Shown in pieces: positions 42,991 through 52,357 of a stretch of DNA of 64,000 nucleotides (positions are counted from its first letter, which is position 1; each line of letters starts with the position of its first letter). A model generated the notes under the pieces. That model did not search any database, had not been told where the DNA came from, and saw only the letters and a program-made list of their open reading frames with translations. The position numbers and the translations under genes are program-made. Origin of the DNA: Konateibacter massiliensis (GTDB taxonomy: Bacteria > Bacillota > Clostridia > Lachnospirales > Lachnospiraceae); contig NZ_LT860099.1 in the NCBI RefSeq assembly GCF_900184995.1, forward strand, positions 1,080,269 through 1,144,268, read 5' to 3'.

Positions 42991-44613
42991 CTATGCCCTC
43001 CCCCTCATCCGGTACTCCTTCGGGGTACACTGCTGTGTTTTCTTGAAAATATAACTGAAATAATGAGAGTCCTTATAGCCCACCTCAAATCCAATTTCCG
43101 TTGTCTTCTTATTCGAGCACATCAAAAGCTCTTTCGCCTTGTCCATTCTTGTCTCCGTCAAGAATTCAATAAAGGTCTGCCCCATTTCCTGACTAAATAT
43201 CGCACTGAAATAGGTCGGACTGATATTTACAATGGATGCCACCGTATTCAGCGAAATATCCTCCTTATGATAATTTTCCTCAATGTATTCCTTTGCCGTC
43301 TTTAGCACATCCCCGTATCTTTGCCGTGCCGCGGCATCTCTTAGACAGAATGCCTGATAAAACAGCTTCTCCATATAGGTCTTGCTCGTCTCCACTGAGG
43401 CTATGATTTCATCTAAATCCTGAAACCCCTCCATCTCCTTGACAACCTTTTCCTTGGAATATCCGATAGATTCCAAAAATGAGACAACACAAAAATAGAT
43501 ATTCAGGATGGCGTATTGCCGGAACAGGATGGACTTCATATTTTTATGTCCCGAACTGACAAAATACTCCTCCACAAAGTTTGCAATCTCTTCCTTCGAA
43601 CCGTTTTTCATAAAGCGCTCCAAAAAAGCCTTGTTCATCTTCTCTGCGTCAATCGCCTGCATATCGATGCTGTCATGGCTGTAGGTATTCCATTTTATCA
43701 GCTTGTCTCCCTTTAATATCTGGTTTGTCTTCGTAAAATATCTTGCCGAGAACGCCTTGTTCGCTATGTAATAAGAATCCTGAAGCTCGCTGATTCGCAA
43801 AACAATACTTCCTATGCCTCCAAAATATTCAAGCTCAGGCTTTTCCTCCAGTATTTCAAGTATTTTATCATGATACTTGGAGCGAAGTGTTTCCAACGCC
43901 TCCTCGTTCTTTGCCTTTAATATAACCGCAATAATCTCATTTTCACATTCAAACTCAATGACCTCGCTGTTATTTTGAAGCAGTATATTTAGCTCCTCCC
44001 GCGCCTTAATTAAGTTTGCCGAGTATTCAAACGAGCTTCCTCTGACACTGATCTTCAAAAGCAAAATGCTGTATGCCCCCGCTGCCAAATCAATTCCAAG
44101 CCTATCCCCCTTCTCAATCATCTGTGGGAGGCTTAGTTTATTCTGGATAATCTCAAAAAAGAAATTCTTCTTCTCGTGAACAACCTTCTCCTCCATCTCC
44201 TTCTTGTACAGCTCTAAAAGTTTTTTCTCCTCTGCCTCCTTCGCAATCATATCCCTCACTTTACCGATTGCCTCCATCAGTTTTACCGAGGAGATGGGCT
44301 TTAGCAGATAGTCTGTCACGCCAATCTGGATTGCCTGCTTTGCATACTCAAACTCGTTATAGCCGCTTAAAATAATAATCTTAATACTTGGATATTCCTT
44401 CTTCACCATCTTGCTCAGCTCCAAGCCGTCCATAAACGGCATTTTGATGTCAGTAATAAGAATATCCGGCTTTAAATTTCGTATCATCGGATAAGCCAGT
44501 TCGCCATCGCTTGCTTCTCCTACAAACTCAAATCCCTCTCTTTCCCAGTCAATGTTATTTTTAATACCTTCCCGCACTACAATTTCATCCTCTACCAAGA
44601 AAACCTTCTGCAT
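42991..44613 (-). CDS. YesN-type response regulator, AraC output
   Basis: A 540-residue regulator: N-terminal receiver domain (VFLVEDEIVVREGIKNNI; phospho-Asp in DILITDIKMPFMDG, Lys in YLLKPI), a long middle region of about 270 residues with coiled-coil and GGDEF-like remote character, then a C-terminal AraC double helix-turn-helix (DISLNTVASIVNISPTYFSAIF). I start at 44613 (MQKVFLVEDE); the frame opens at 44748 but that extension overlaps the sigE terminator. It precedes the kinase by four bases and is likely the activator of the sugar importer at 36.5-41.3 kb. Confidence 0.93.
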   Translation of the reverse strand: MQKVFLVEDEIVVREGIKNNIDWEREGFEFVGEASDGELAYPMIRNLKPDILITDIKMPFMDGLELSKMVKKEYPSIKIIILSGYNEFEYAKQAIQIGVTDYLLKPISSVKLMEAIGKVRDMIAKEAEEKKLLELYKKEMEEKVVHEKKNFFFEIIQNKLSLPQMIEKGDRLGIDLAAGAYSILLLKISVRGSSFEYSANLIKAREELNILLQNNSEVIEFECENEIIAVILKAKNEEALETLRSKYHDKILEILEEKPELEYFGGIGSIVLRISELQDSYYIANKAFSARYFTKTNQILKGDKLIKWNTYSHDSIDMQAIDAEKMNKAFLERFMKNGSKEEIANFVEEYFVSSGHKNMKSILFRQYAILNIYFCVVSFLESIGYSKEKVVKEMEGFQDLDEIIASVETSKTYMEKLFYQAFCLRDAAARQRYGDVLKTAKEYIEENYHKEDISLNTVASIVNISPTYFSAIFSQEMGQTFIEFLTETRMDKAKELLMCSNKKTTEIGFEVGYKDSHYFSYIFKKTQQCTPKEYRMRGRA

Positions 44614-44684
44614 ATTCCACCCGCGCCCTTTCACCCTTATACTTATTACTAGATTATCGGAAATAGGAATAAAATGCAATATAA

Positions 44685-44730
44685 AAAAGGTCAGGTGCCA
44701 GATTTTAAATATCCGGCACCCCGACCTTTT
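44685..44730 (-). terminator. Terminator after sigE
   Basis: A strong stem: AAAAGGTC (44685-44692) with GACCTTTT (44723-44730), then GGTGCC (44694-44699) with GGCACC (44715-44720), with a small internal loop. It lies immediately past the sigE stop. Confidence 0.85.
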
Positions 44731-44731
44731 A

Positions 44732-45472
44732 TTATTCAAAACGGACAATCTCCTTCTTCAGCCGTCTGATTATTTTTTTCTCTAACCTTGATATGTAGGA
44801 CTGCGATATTCCAAGCAAATCGGCAACCTCCTTTTGGGTCAGCTCCTCGCCGTCTCTCGCATTCAATCCGAACCGGAGGCGAACAATCGTCTTTTCCCGC
44901 TCTGAGAGCTTATCAATTGCTTTGTTTAGAAGCTTTCTCTCCACCTCATTTTCAATATCCTTATAAATGATATCCTCCTCCGTGCCCAATATATCGGAGA
45001 GCAATAATTCATTGCCATCCCAGTCTACATTTAAAGGCTCATCAATGGATACCTCCATCTTTGTCTTGTTGTTTCTTCTAAGATGCATGAGTATCTCATT
45101 CTCAATACACCTTGAGGCATAGGTGGCAAGCTTGATGTTCTTATTCGGGTTAAAGGTATTAATCGCTTTTATCAACCCTATCGTTCCGATTGAAATTAAA
45201 TCCTCCACACCGACTCCCGTATTGTCAAATTTCTTTGCAATATATACGACCAGTCTCAGGTTGTGCTCAATCAGAACCGATTTTGCATCTTTGTCATAGT
45301 CCGTTCCTAAGTCACTGATAACCTCTGCCTCTTTTTCCGCCTCCAGAGGCGCCGGCAGTACATCGGCACCTCCTATATAATGAATGTCTCCCCCCTTTGA
45401 AAACATCATACTCTGAAATGACGGCATTGCCCTAAACTGAAAGTGATTCGATACTGATACTTTAATAAACAT
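44732..45472 (-). CDS. sigE: Sporulation sigma factor SigE (pro-sigma-E)
   Basis: Early mother-cell sigma factor, made as an inactive precursor. The 246 residues include a leader of about 30 residues before [13 protein letters not shown] (Bacillus pro-sigma-E is cut just before YYIGG), then region 2 ([30 protein letters not shown]) and region 4 ([24 protein letters not shown]). SpoIIGA, encoded 14 bases upstream, is the expected processing protease. The leader is less hydrophobic than in Bacillus. The ATG at 45472 follows AGGAGG. A strong terminator ends the unit. Confidence 0.96.
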   Translation of the reverse strand: MFIKVSVSNHFQFRAMPSFQSMMFSKGGDIHYIGGADVLPAPLEAEKEAEVISDLGTDYDKDAKSVLIEHNLRLVVYIAKKFDNTGVGVEDLISIGTIGLIKAINTFNPNKNIKLATYASRCIENEILMHLRRNNKTKMEVSIDEPLNVDWDGNELLLSDILGTEEDIIYKDIENEVERKLLNKAIDKLSEREKTIVRLRFGLNARDGEELTQKEVADLLGISQSYISRLEKKIIRRLKKEIVRFE

Positions 45473-45486
45473 ATATAAGCCTCCTA

Positions 45487-46332
45487 TTAATCAACTAATT
45501 TGGGATTTAAAATAATTTGATATCTTTTGTCCGATACAAATTCATTCTGGCAGATTCCTATCATCGGTCTTGCAACCTCGATTACGCTTCCCCCATATAC
45601 AATGCATAATTCCTCCACCTTAATTGCCGGCAGCAGCCCATTTTTTCTCCCCACTGAGCTATATGGTATGTAATATAATTCTCCTAACTCTTCCATCTCG
45701 ATATCTTCTGCTTTGTACTCAAGAAAATTTTCTATACAGATTGCTTCCTTGTCCGTAAGCAGCTCTTTTATCACTTCAAAAGGTACAATATTGACCGGCT
45801 GTCTGCTCACAGGGTCAACGAGACTGTTTCCCGTGTCCATCAAACCCTTTAATCTTAAGCGCCTGTCATTTAAACTGATTGTGACTTCACAAACTTTACC
45901 CGAGGTTCTTTTGTAAAACCTATCTATTTTTATTGCACCCCTTGCCAGTATAAATAAAAGAAGTCCTGCAAGAAGCACCTGCTCTGCATTTATCTTTTTT
46001 GCGTAGGTCAGAAAATTAAGTATTCCTCCAAATAGGAAAGTCATTATATAAAGTAAAATGACCGCCTTTAAAATACTAATTCCATCCTTTAGCTTTAATG
46101 CTGTTTTCGTACTAATTACATTTACCCCGAAAATCAGAGTATATTTAATCAGAACACCTTGTAGCGGCAGCATGATTATAACTATGGTCAACATTGAACT
46201 TATCGCACATATAAGAATGATTCTAAGATACGTGGCAGTGCATCTTAATATCTTCCCAACAATGCTCAATATAAAAAAGTTCATACACATGTTAATCAGA
46301 AAAAGTACATCTACATACAACTCATAATACAA
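45487..46332 (-). CDS. spoIIGA: Sigma-E processing peptidase SpoIIGA
   Basis: Membrane aspartic protease that releases active sigma-E. The 281-residue protein has about five N-terminal transmembrane helices (residues 1-150) and a cytosolic C-half with the catalytic motif [11 protein letters not shown]. It begins with TTG (46332), supported by GGGGAG six bases upstream; no better ATG is near. It is paired with sigE and preceded by a spoIIG-type promoter. Confidence 0.93.
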   Translation of the reverse strand: MYYELYVDVLFLINMCMNFFILSIVGKILRCTATYLRIILICAISSMLTIVIIMLPLQGVLIKYTLIFGVNVISTKTALKLKDGISILKAVILLYIMTFLFGGILNFLTYAKKINAEQVLLAGLLLFILARGAIKIDRFYKRTSGKVCEVTISLNDRRLRLKGLMDTGNSLVDPVSRQPVNIVPFEVIKELLTDKEAICIENFLEYKAEDIEMEELGELYYIPYSSVGRKNGLLPAIKVEELCIVYGGSVIEVARPMIGICQNEFVSDKRYQIILNPKLVD

Positions 46333-46375
46333 TGTTCACTCCCCTCGCTTTGTAGTATGTGTCTAAGCTGTAATC

Positions 46376-46408
46376 ATTATAAAACGAGGCTTTTATATTT
46401 TTTGTCAA
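46376..46408 (-). promoter_or_regulatory. spoIIG-type promoter, TTGACA and TATAAT 21 bases apart
   Basis: Minus strand: TTGACA (46408-46403) and TATAAT (46381-46376) separated by 21 bases instead of 17. The -35 is embedded in TTTGACA, a one-mismatch form of the Spo0A box TTCGACA. Bacillus spoIIG has the same long-spacer design (22 bases), which makes the promoter depend on Spo0A-P. Confidence 0.75.
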
Positions 46409-46463
46409 ACCGTATACCCTGTTCCACTATTTTCATCTTACTTTTTCTACATTTTGAATCAAA

Positions 46464-46490
46464 AAAGAGCCTGACACTGTCAGACTCTTT
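46464..46490 (-). terminator. Terminator after ftsZ
   Basis: AAAGAG-c-CTGAC with GTCAG-a-CTCTTT (11 bp, one mismatch, 3-base loop), followed by a T-run on the minus strand. It separates ftsZ from spoIIGA. Confidence 0.75.
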
Positions 46491-46500
46491 AAAAACTTTA

Positions 46501-47679
46501 TTATTTACGATTCTTCTGTAAAAACTCCGGAATCTTAATAGACTTCTCTTCCACGCTGCTCTCCGGTGTACGTGGTCTTTGTATTCCTGCCAAAGGTCTT
46601 GGAGCGACTCCAGGTGTTGCTGTCAGCTTTACTTCGCTTGTTACAGGTCGTGCTGCACTCTGTGCTGCTGTCACACCTGACGGGTAAGTAAAGTTTGACA
46701 TGATTTTGCCCGGCGCTGCATTTCCAGCATTGGCATCAAGCCCTGTCGCAATTACGGTAATGCTCGCTTCATCTGTGTATGTATCATCATACATAGCACC
46801 AAAGATAATATTTGCACTGTCTCCTGCCAAATCCTGCACATAACTTGCCGCATCATTCGCATCCATAAGTGTAATATCACCTGAAATATTAATAATAACG
46901 TGTGAAGCACCTGTAATGGTTGTCTCAAGAAGAGGACTTGCCACTGCCTGTTTTACCGCCTCAATCGCTTTATCATCACCCTTTGCCCTGCCGATACCGA
47001 TATGCGCAATACCCTTGTCCGTCATAACAGTCTGAACGTCGGCAAAGTCTAAGTTGATTAATGCAGGAAGATTAATCAAGTCTGTAATTCCCTGTACTGC
47101 CTGCTGCAATACCTCGTCCGCTTTCTTAAGTGCATCAGGCATGGTTGTCCTTCTGTCGACAATCTCAAGAAGCTTGTCATTCGGAATGACAATCAAAGTG
47201 TCTACACTGTTTTTTAATCTTTCAATTCCACTGAGCGCGTTGCTCATTCTGGCTCTCGCTTCAAATTTAAAAGGTTTTGTCACTACACCTACGGTTAAAA
47301 TTCCCATGTCCTTGGCAATTTTAGCAACCACCGGTGCAGCACCTGTTCCGGTTCCGCCGCCCATTCCGCAGGTTACAAATACCATATCTGCTCCCTGAAT
47401 CGCCTTCTGGATATCGTCAGCGCTTTCCTCTGCAGCCTTTTCTCCAACCTCCGGCTGAGCACCTGCGCCAAGTCCCTTTGTTAATTTTTCTCCAATCTGT
47501 AACGGTGTAGAAGCCTTACATAGCTGTAACGCCTGTTTATCCGTATTGATACCGATAAACTCTACGCCTCCGATTTTCTCGTCCACCATTCTATTTACAG
47601 CATTATTTCCTGCCCCGCCAACTCCTACGACGATAATTTTTGCAGAAGATTCTGCTTCGTTTGTCTTTATTTCCAGCAA
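46501..47679 (-). CDS. ftsZ: Cell division protein FtsZ (TTG start)
   Basis: Tubulin-like GTPase that forms the division ring. The GTP site [10 protein letters not shown], the T7 loop and the [10 protein letters not shown] start are all visible, with a Pro/Arg-rich C-terminal tail ending in [10 protein letters not shown] (the FtsA/SepF docking peptide). The ATG upstream at 47709 would overlap the ribosome site. A TTG at 47679 is preceded by AGGAGG at seven bases and gives the family start [10 protein letters not shown], so I use it; the protein is then 392 residues. It closes the division cluster with its own terminator. Confidence 0.96.
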   Translation of the reverse strand: MLEIKTNEAESSAKIIVVGVGGAGNNAVNRMVDEKIGGVEFIGINTDKQALQLCKASTPLQIGEKLTKGLGAGAQPEVGEKAAEESADDIQKAIQGADMVFVTCGMGGGTGTGAAPVVAKIAKDMGILTVGVVTKPFKFEARARMSNALSGIERLKNSVDTLIVIPNDKLLEIVDRRTTMPDALKKADEVLQQAVQGITDLINLPALINLDFADVQTVMTDKGIAHIGIGRAKGDDKAIEAVKQAVASPLLETTITGASHVIINISGDITLMDANDAASYVQDLAGDSANIIFGAMYDDTYTDEASITVIATGLDANAGNAAPGKIMSNFTYPSGVTAAQSAARPVTSEVKLTATPGVAPRPLAGIQRPRTPESSVEEKSIKIPEFLQKNRK

Positions 47680-47788
47680 GGTTCTTCCTCCTTCACATTC
47701 CTTTTCCACATAAAAAAACTTACTTCTTATATAATATATTTTTTTTTGAAATTTATCAACATAAATTTAATATTTTCTACTATTTTCT

Positions 47789-48511
47789 TTATTTATCTTT
47801 CTCAAAAGTTATATTTGATGTCCCTTCTACATAATTTTCCATATGAAGGATACCTGATAATCCTTCTAAATCAGGTAATATACTTTTGAGTGTGATTATT
47901 TTTTCCTCCGTATCATTATCCGCCCCCATATAGACTCTGGCATTCTCAAAATAAAGGGTCATTTCATCATTACTGTTAAAGTAAATCTTATCCGGTGATA
48001 TTCCGTATTTGTCAAGTAACTGCGTCACACTGACAATCGTGTTAAAAATTGCTTTATCCTCTACCGGTAATTCCTCATGCAGTAAAATATGATTAAACTT
48101 AAGACCCGTTATCAATGGTACTCCTTCCACTGCCTCACTCGAGCTTTCCACTATAATTCCGTCCTTATCAAAGTACATATAAGAGCCGAGGTATTCGATG
48201 TAGCCTGCCAGACTTTTTTCATAGACATCTACCTTTACCTCATTTCCCGATATTAACTCCACGTCAACCGTGTCGACAAAGGGAATGGAATAATCCTTTT
48301 TATAGTTATATTTCCAATATAAATACAAAGAATTGTAGCAGTATTGGTTGTTGAATATCAGCTCTTTTATTTCTTCCTCTGTATAGTGTTCATTTCCTGT
48401 TATCTTTATTTTCTTGACGGAAAATATGCTTAAAACAGTAATTATTATACCCACAAGCAGTATCAGAAACACCAGAACAAAAATCAGCCCTCTTTTGTTT
48501 TTCTTAGTCAT
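47789..48511 (-). CDS. ftsQ: Cell division protein FtsQ/DivIB
   Basis: A 240-residue single-pass membrane protein: short basic start, one helix at about residues 9-28, then the POTRA domain (SVKKIKITGNEHYTEEEIKELI) and beta domain, the DivIB/FtsQ layout. It helps the FtsL-FtsB complex at the division site. Its ATG lies eight bases inside the end of murA, so it is translated with it. It is 109 bases ahead of ftsZ. Confidence 0.9.
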   Translation of the reverse strand: MTKKNKRGLIFVLVFLILLVGIIITVLSIFSVKKIKITGNEHYTEEEIKELIFNNQYCYNSLYLYWKYNYKKDYSIPFVDTVDVELISGNEVKVDVYEKSLAGYIEYLGSYMYFDKDGIIVESSSEAVEGVPLITGLKFNHILLHEELPVEDKAIFNTIVSVTQLLDKYGISPDKIYFNSNDEMTLYFENARVYMGADNDTEEKIITLKSILPDLEGLSGILHMENYVEGTSNITFEKDK

Positions 48512-49754
48512 AATAAATATCAGCTCCCAGCATTGCTAAATCTTTACATATATCCTCATAGCCCCGCTGTATATAGTGGGCATTTGATATATTGGTACTG
48601 CCCTTTGCCATAAGTCCGGCAATAATCAGTGCTGCACCTCCCCGCAGTTCCTGCGCTTCCACATCTTCGCCATGCAAAAAAGCTACCCCGGTAATTCTCG
48701 CATGGTTATTGTTCAGAATAATATCAGCACCCATTTTTTGAAGCCATTCTACCGTTTTGAATCTTGCTTCAAAAATACTTTCACTGACAAGGCTTACTCC
48801 CTCTGCCATTGTAAGAACAGATAAAAGCTGAGATTGTAAGTCAGTAGGAAATCCCGGATATACTTCGGTTTTGATATGGGCTACAAAGTTATTTGCATTC
48901 GTGCCGTCTATCCATAGACAGTCTTCACGAACCATATAGCTTGCTCCCATTTCCTCCACCACCGAAAGTAACGCTTCCAACTGGTTTATCGGAGCATTTT
49001 TTAACATAATGCTTCCTCTCGTACCAACTGCCGCCAATATGTAGGTTCCGGCTGCTATCCTATCTGGCGTAATATCGACCTGCGTGCCGTGTAATGCTTC
49101 GACACCGCTTATCGTAATCTTGTTTGTGCCTGCTCCCTTTATATCTCCTCCCATTTTATTTAGAAATCTGCCCAGTTCTTCCACCTCGGGCTCTCGTGCC
49201 GCATTCTTGATAATCGTGGTTCCTTTTGCCCGGACACCGGCAAGCATAATGTTTTCAGTGGCACCAACGCTGGCAATCGGCAGTTCAATGGTATTGCCCA
49301 CTATCTGCTCTGTATATGCCGTCAGCCCGTCCTCTTCCTCAAATATGCCAATATTCATCTGCTTAAAAGCCTCCAGATGGAGGTCAATCGGCCGCTTACC
49401 AATTACACAGCCTCCTGGATATGGAATCCTTGCATGGTTAAGCCTTCCAAGCAAAGCACCCGACACAAGAATGGAGGACCTCATTTTATCCGCCAATTCA
49501 GTCGGTATCTCATACGAATTTACATATGTTGCATCTATAATAAGGGAGTGTCCCTCCCATACTACCTTACATCCAATTGTTTTTAAAATTTCTGCCATAT
49601 AATTTACATCAATAATCTGAGGGCAATTATGTAAAACGGTAACACCATCGCATAACACTGCCGCCGCAATCATCGGCAATGCTGCATTTTTAGAACCCTG
49701 TACTACTACTTCGCCACAAAGTGGTTTGCCGCCTGAAATTTTGATAGAGTTCAA
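48504..49754 (-). CDS. murA: UDP-N-acetylglucosamine 1-carboxyvinyltransferase (TTG start)
   Basis: First committed step of peptidoglycan synthesis, adding enolpyruvate to UDP-GlcNAc. The fosfomycin-target cysteine is in PYPGGCVIGKRP, near residue 117. The 416 residues, with RAAGTYIL-like GTRGSIMLKNAP and VYPGFPTDLQSQ, match the family. The frame has two TTG codons at the start; the second (49754) has GGAGG six bases upstream, while the first overlaps that site. Its place in the division cluster is typical of Lachnospiraceae rather than Bacillus. Confidence 0.95.
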   Translation of the reverse strand: MNSIKISGGKPLCGEVVVQGSKNAALPMIAAAVLCDGVTVLHNCPQIIDVNYMAEILKTIGCKVVWEGHSLIIDATYVNSYEIPTELADKMRSSILVSGALLGRLNHARIPYPGGCVIGKRPIDLHLEAFKQMNIGIFEEEDGLTAYTEQIVGNTIELPIASVGATENIMLAGVRAKGTTIIKNAAREPEVEELGRFLNKMGGDIKGAGTNKITISGVEALHGTQVDITPDRIAAGTYILAAVGTRGSIMLKNAPINQLEALLSVVEEMGASYMVREDCLWIDGTNANNFVAHIKTEVYPGFPTDLQSQLLSVLTMAEGVSLVSESIFEARFKTVEWLQKMGADIILNNNHARITGVAFLHGEDVEAQELRGGAALIIAGLMAKGSTNISNAHYIQRGYEDICKDLAMLGADIYYD

Positions 49755-49846
49755 AGCCAACCTCCATATAATACACTTTTCTTCTCTATCTTATGTAAAT
49801 CACCTCATAAATGAAGCTTATCTATTTATAAAATTTTACGAAACTG

Positions 49847-50965
49847 CTACTGCTCCAATTTTACCTGCCGTGAGACACTTAGGGCAAGCCCCATCTCGGA
49901 TAGTAAAAATAATGCCGAGGTTCCTCCGTAGCTGATAAACGGCAAGGTGATACCTGTGTTTGGTATGGAGTTTGTTACAACGGCGATGTTCAAAATAACC
50001 TGTATCGCAATGTGACCCATGATGCCGACCACAATCAGAGAACCGTATAAATCCGGAGCATTGTTCGCAATAATCATAAAACGCCAGATCATAAGCATAA
50101 ACAGCAAAATCAGTGACACGGCTCCAAACAGCCCTAATTCCTCACAGATAATGGAAAATATCATATCATTTTGTGCCTCGGGCACAAAACCAAGCTTTTG
50201 CATACTCTGACCAAGACCTTTTCCAAGTATCCCGCCCGAGCCTATTGCATATAAACCTTGCAGTGTCTGATAACCTTTGTCGTAAGCTTCCGGATGCAGC
50301 CATATTTTAAGACGTTCCGCCCTGTACTGCTCCAAATAAATAAATATACCCATAAATGCAATGCCGCCCAGTCCGATTATAATAAACTGGAGATATTTGG
50401 GACTCGCCACAAAAATGAGCACAACTGCAATTCCCAAAATAATAATTGCGGTACTTAAGTTGTTGACCCCGACAAGTGCTACGATCGGAAGACAAAGAAT
50501 AATAACAAGTATCATCGTCCGAAATTTTTTAATATTTTTTGATACCTTGCTGATGACAAGTGCCAAAAAGAGAATAACCGCAAGCTTTGCAAATTCGGAA
50601 GGCTGAAAGGACAGCGGTCCGATATACAGCCATCTTTTTGAACCGTTGTAATCTGTACCGACAAACAAAACAGCCGCCGATAAAACATGTGCTAAGAGAA
50701 ATGCAAGCAGCGTAAAACGTTCCCAGAAATGGTAGTCAATTCTTGATATAATCAGCATGGCAACAATACCAAGGCTCGTTGCCATGAGCTGCTTCTTTAA
50801 GTAAAAAGCTGAATCCCCTGCTTTTATCTGTCCGTTATAGGAGCTCGTACTATATATCATAACCAATCCAAAGCACACTAAAAAAATAATGATAAATAAC
50901 AGGCTATAATCAAAGTAATGCTCTTTTTTTCGTCTGCGTGGTTTTTCATTTTCCCTTGGACTCAT
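49847..50965 (-). CDS. ftsW: SEDS-family glycosyltransferase FtsW/SpoVE
   Basis: A 372-residue peptidoglycan polymerase with ten likely helices. The SEDS signatures (KRWLYIGPLSFQPSEFAKLA, GIGSGGILGKGLGQSMQKLGFVPEAQNDMIFSIICEELG-type loop, and the final TLPFISYGGTSALF) are present. A single SEDS gene in this cluster may serve both division and spore cortex (SpoVE in Bacillus), which cannot be split from sequence. It lies between murD and murA. Confidence 0.92.
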   Translation of the reverse strand: MSPRENEKPRRRKKEHYFDYSLLFIIIFLVCFGLVMIYSTSSYNGQIKAGDSAFYLKKQLMATSLGIVAMLIISRIDYHFWERFTLLAFLLAHVLSAAVLFVGTDYNGSKRWLYIGPLSFQPSEFAKLAVILFLALVISKVSKNIKKFRTMILVIILCLPIVALVGVNNLSTAIIILGIAVVLIFVASPKYLQFIIIGLGGIAFMGIFIYLEQYRAERLKIWLHPEAYDKGYQTLQGLYAIGSGGILGKGLGQSMQKLGFVPEAQNDMIFSIICEELGLFGAVSLILLFMLMIWRFMIIANNAPDLYGSLIVVGIMGHIAIQVILNIAVVTNSIPNTGITLPFISYGGTSALFLLSEMGLALSVSRQVKLEQ

Positions 50966-50987
50966 GCCATCTCTCCTCTATTTCTAC

Positions 50988-52343
50988 TTAAAGATTACGA
51001 ACATAGTCTTTAAACATTCTTCCGCGCTCTTCATAATTTTTAAACATCCCCCAACTCGCACAGGCAGGTGATAATAAAACGGCATCTCCGGCGCCTGCCT
51101 TCTGGGCGCTAATCTTCACCGCTTCCTCCAATGTCTCTGCAAAAATAATATCATGAAAGCCGCATCGTTTTGCCGCATCGGCAATTTTTTCCCGCGTCTG
51201 ACCGATTAATACAAGATATCTTACCTTCCCATCAAAAGCTTGAATCCATTCTTCATACTCCGAGTTTTTATCGTAGCCGCCACCGATTAATATGGTAGGC
51301 CTATTCATCGCCTGAATTCCTTTAATCGCTGCATCCGGGTTAGTTCCCTTTGAATCGTTGTAGTAGGCAACTCCGTTTTTCTCTTGCACAAACTCAATTC
51401 TATGCTCCACTGCCACAAAATTCATCACGGTTTCCCTTATGACAGAAAGCGGTACCTCCATGCTGATTGCAAGCGCAATCGCCGCCATGACATTTTCATG
51501 GTTATGCCTTCCCAGCAGATTTAATTCGTCTGTCTTACAGACTACAACTGCATTCTTACCATCATGGTACACAATACTGTCCTGGTCAAGATAAACACCC
51601 TCAGGCAACGTCCTCATACTGCTAAAGAAAATCACTTTCGGCTCTATCGTCTTTGCAAATCTTCTTAACTCTTCATCCTCGTAATTCAAAACGCAGGTCT
51701 GCTCTGCCGTCTGATTCTTTACGATACTTTCTTTCACCGCTATGTAGTTTTCCATCGTCTTATGTCTGTCTAAATGATCCGGTGTAATATTTAAAATTGC
51801 ACTTGCCATCGGCTGAAATGCCTCGATTGTCTCAAGCTGAAAGCTGCTTATCTCAGCAACAGTCACAGAATTCTCTGTCATGTCATCCACGACACTTGTG
51901 TAAGGCGTCCCGATGTTTCCAACCACAAAGGCACTCTCAAAATAGTTCTTCATAATCTCAAAAGTCAAGGCTGTTGTTGTTGTTTTTCCGTTTGTTCCGG
52001 TAATTGCTACAACCTTTCCCTTCCCGCATTGATAAGCTAACTCGACCTCTCCCCATATTTTCACGCCGGCAGCTCTCATTTCCACAATAAGAGGCAACTC
52101 AACCGGCACACCAGGACTGATTACCGTCAAATCAAGGGTAGAAATTACCTCTTTCGGAAATTCCCCTATCACAATCTGAACCTTGGGAAATTCTGCCAAG
52201 CGTCCCTCAATCTGCGCCCTGTCTGCCTTCTCATTTCCGTCATATAATAAAACGTCTGCGCCCCTCTTTGACAAAAGAGCTGCCGCTCCGATACCGCTTA
52301 TTCCACTTCCGATGACGCAAACCTTTTTACCTGTATACTGCAT
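50988..52343 (-). CDS. murD: UDP-N-acetylmuramoyl-L-alanine:D-glutamate ligase
   Basis: ATP-dependent ligase that adds D-glutamate to UDP-MurNAc-L-Ala. The 451 residues show the Rossmann start KKVCVIGSGISGIGAAALLS, the ATP site VAITGTNGKTTTTALT and the DHLDRH motif. The frame opens at 52442, overlapping mraY, but the ATG at 52343 has CAGGAGG and lies 14 bases after the mraY stop. Gene order mraY-murD-ftsW is conserved. Confidence 0.96.
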   Translation of the reverse strand: MQYTGKKVCVIGSGISGIGAAALLSKRGADVLLYDGNEKADRAQIEGRLAEFPKVQIVIGEFPKEVISTLDLTVISPGVPVELPLIVEMRAAGVKIWGEVELAYQCGKGKVVAITGTNGKTTTTALTFEIMKNYFESAFVVGNIGTPYTSVVDDMTENSVTVAEISSFQLETIEAFQPMASAILNITPDHLDRHKTMENYIAVKESIVKNQTAEQTCVLNYEDEELRRFAKTIEPKVIFFSSMRTLPEGVYLDQDSIVYHDGKNAVVVCKTDELNLLGRHNHENVMAAIALAISMEVPLSVIRETVMNFVAVEHRIEFVQEKNGVAYYNDSKGTNPDAAIKGIQAMNRPTILIGGGYDKNSEYEEWIQAFDGKVRYLVLIGQTREKIADAAKRCGFHDIIFAETLEEAVKISAQKAGAGDAVLLSPACASWGMFKNYEERGRMFKDYVRNL

Positions 52344-52357
52344 GTTATTTCCTCCTG

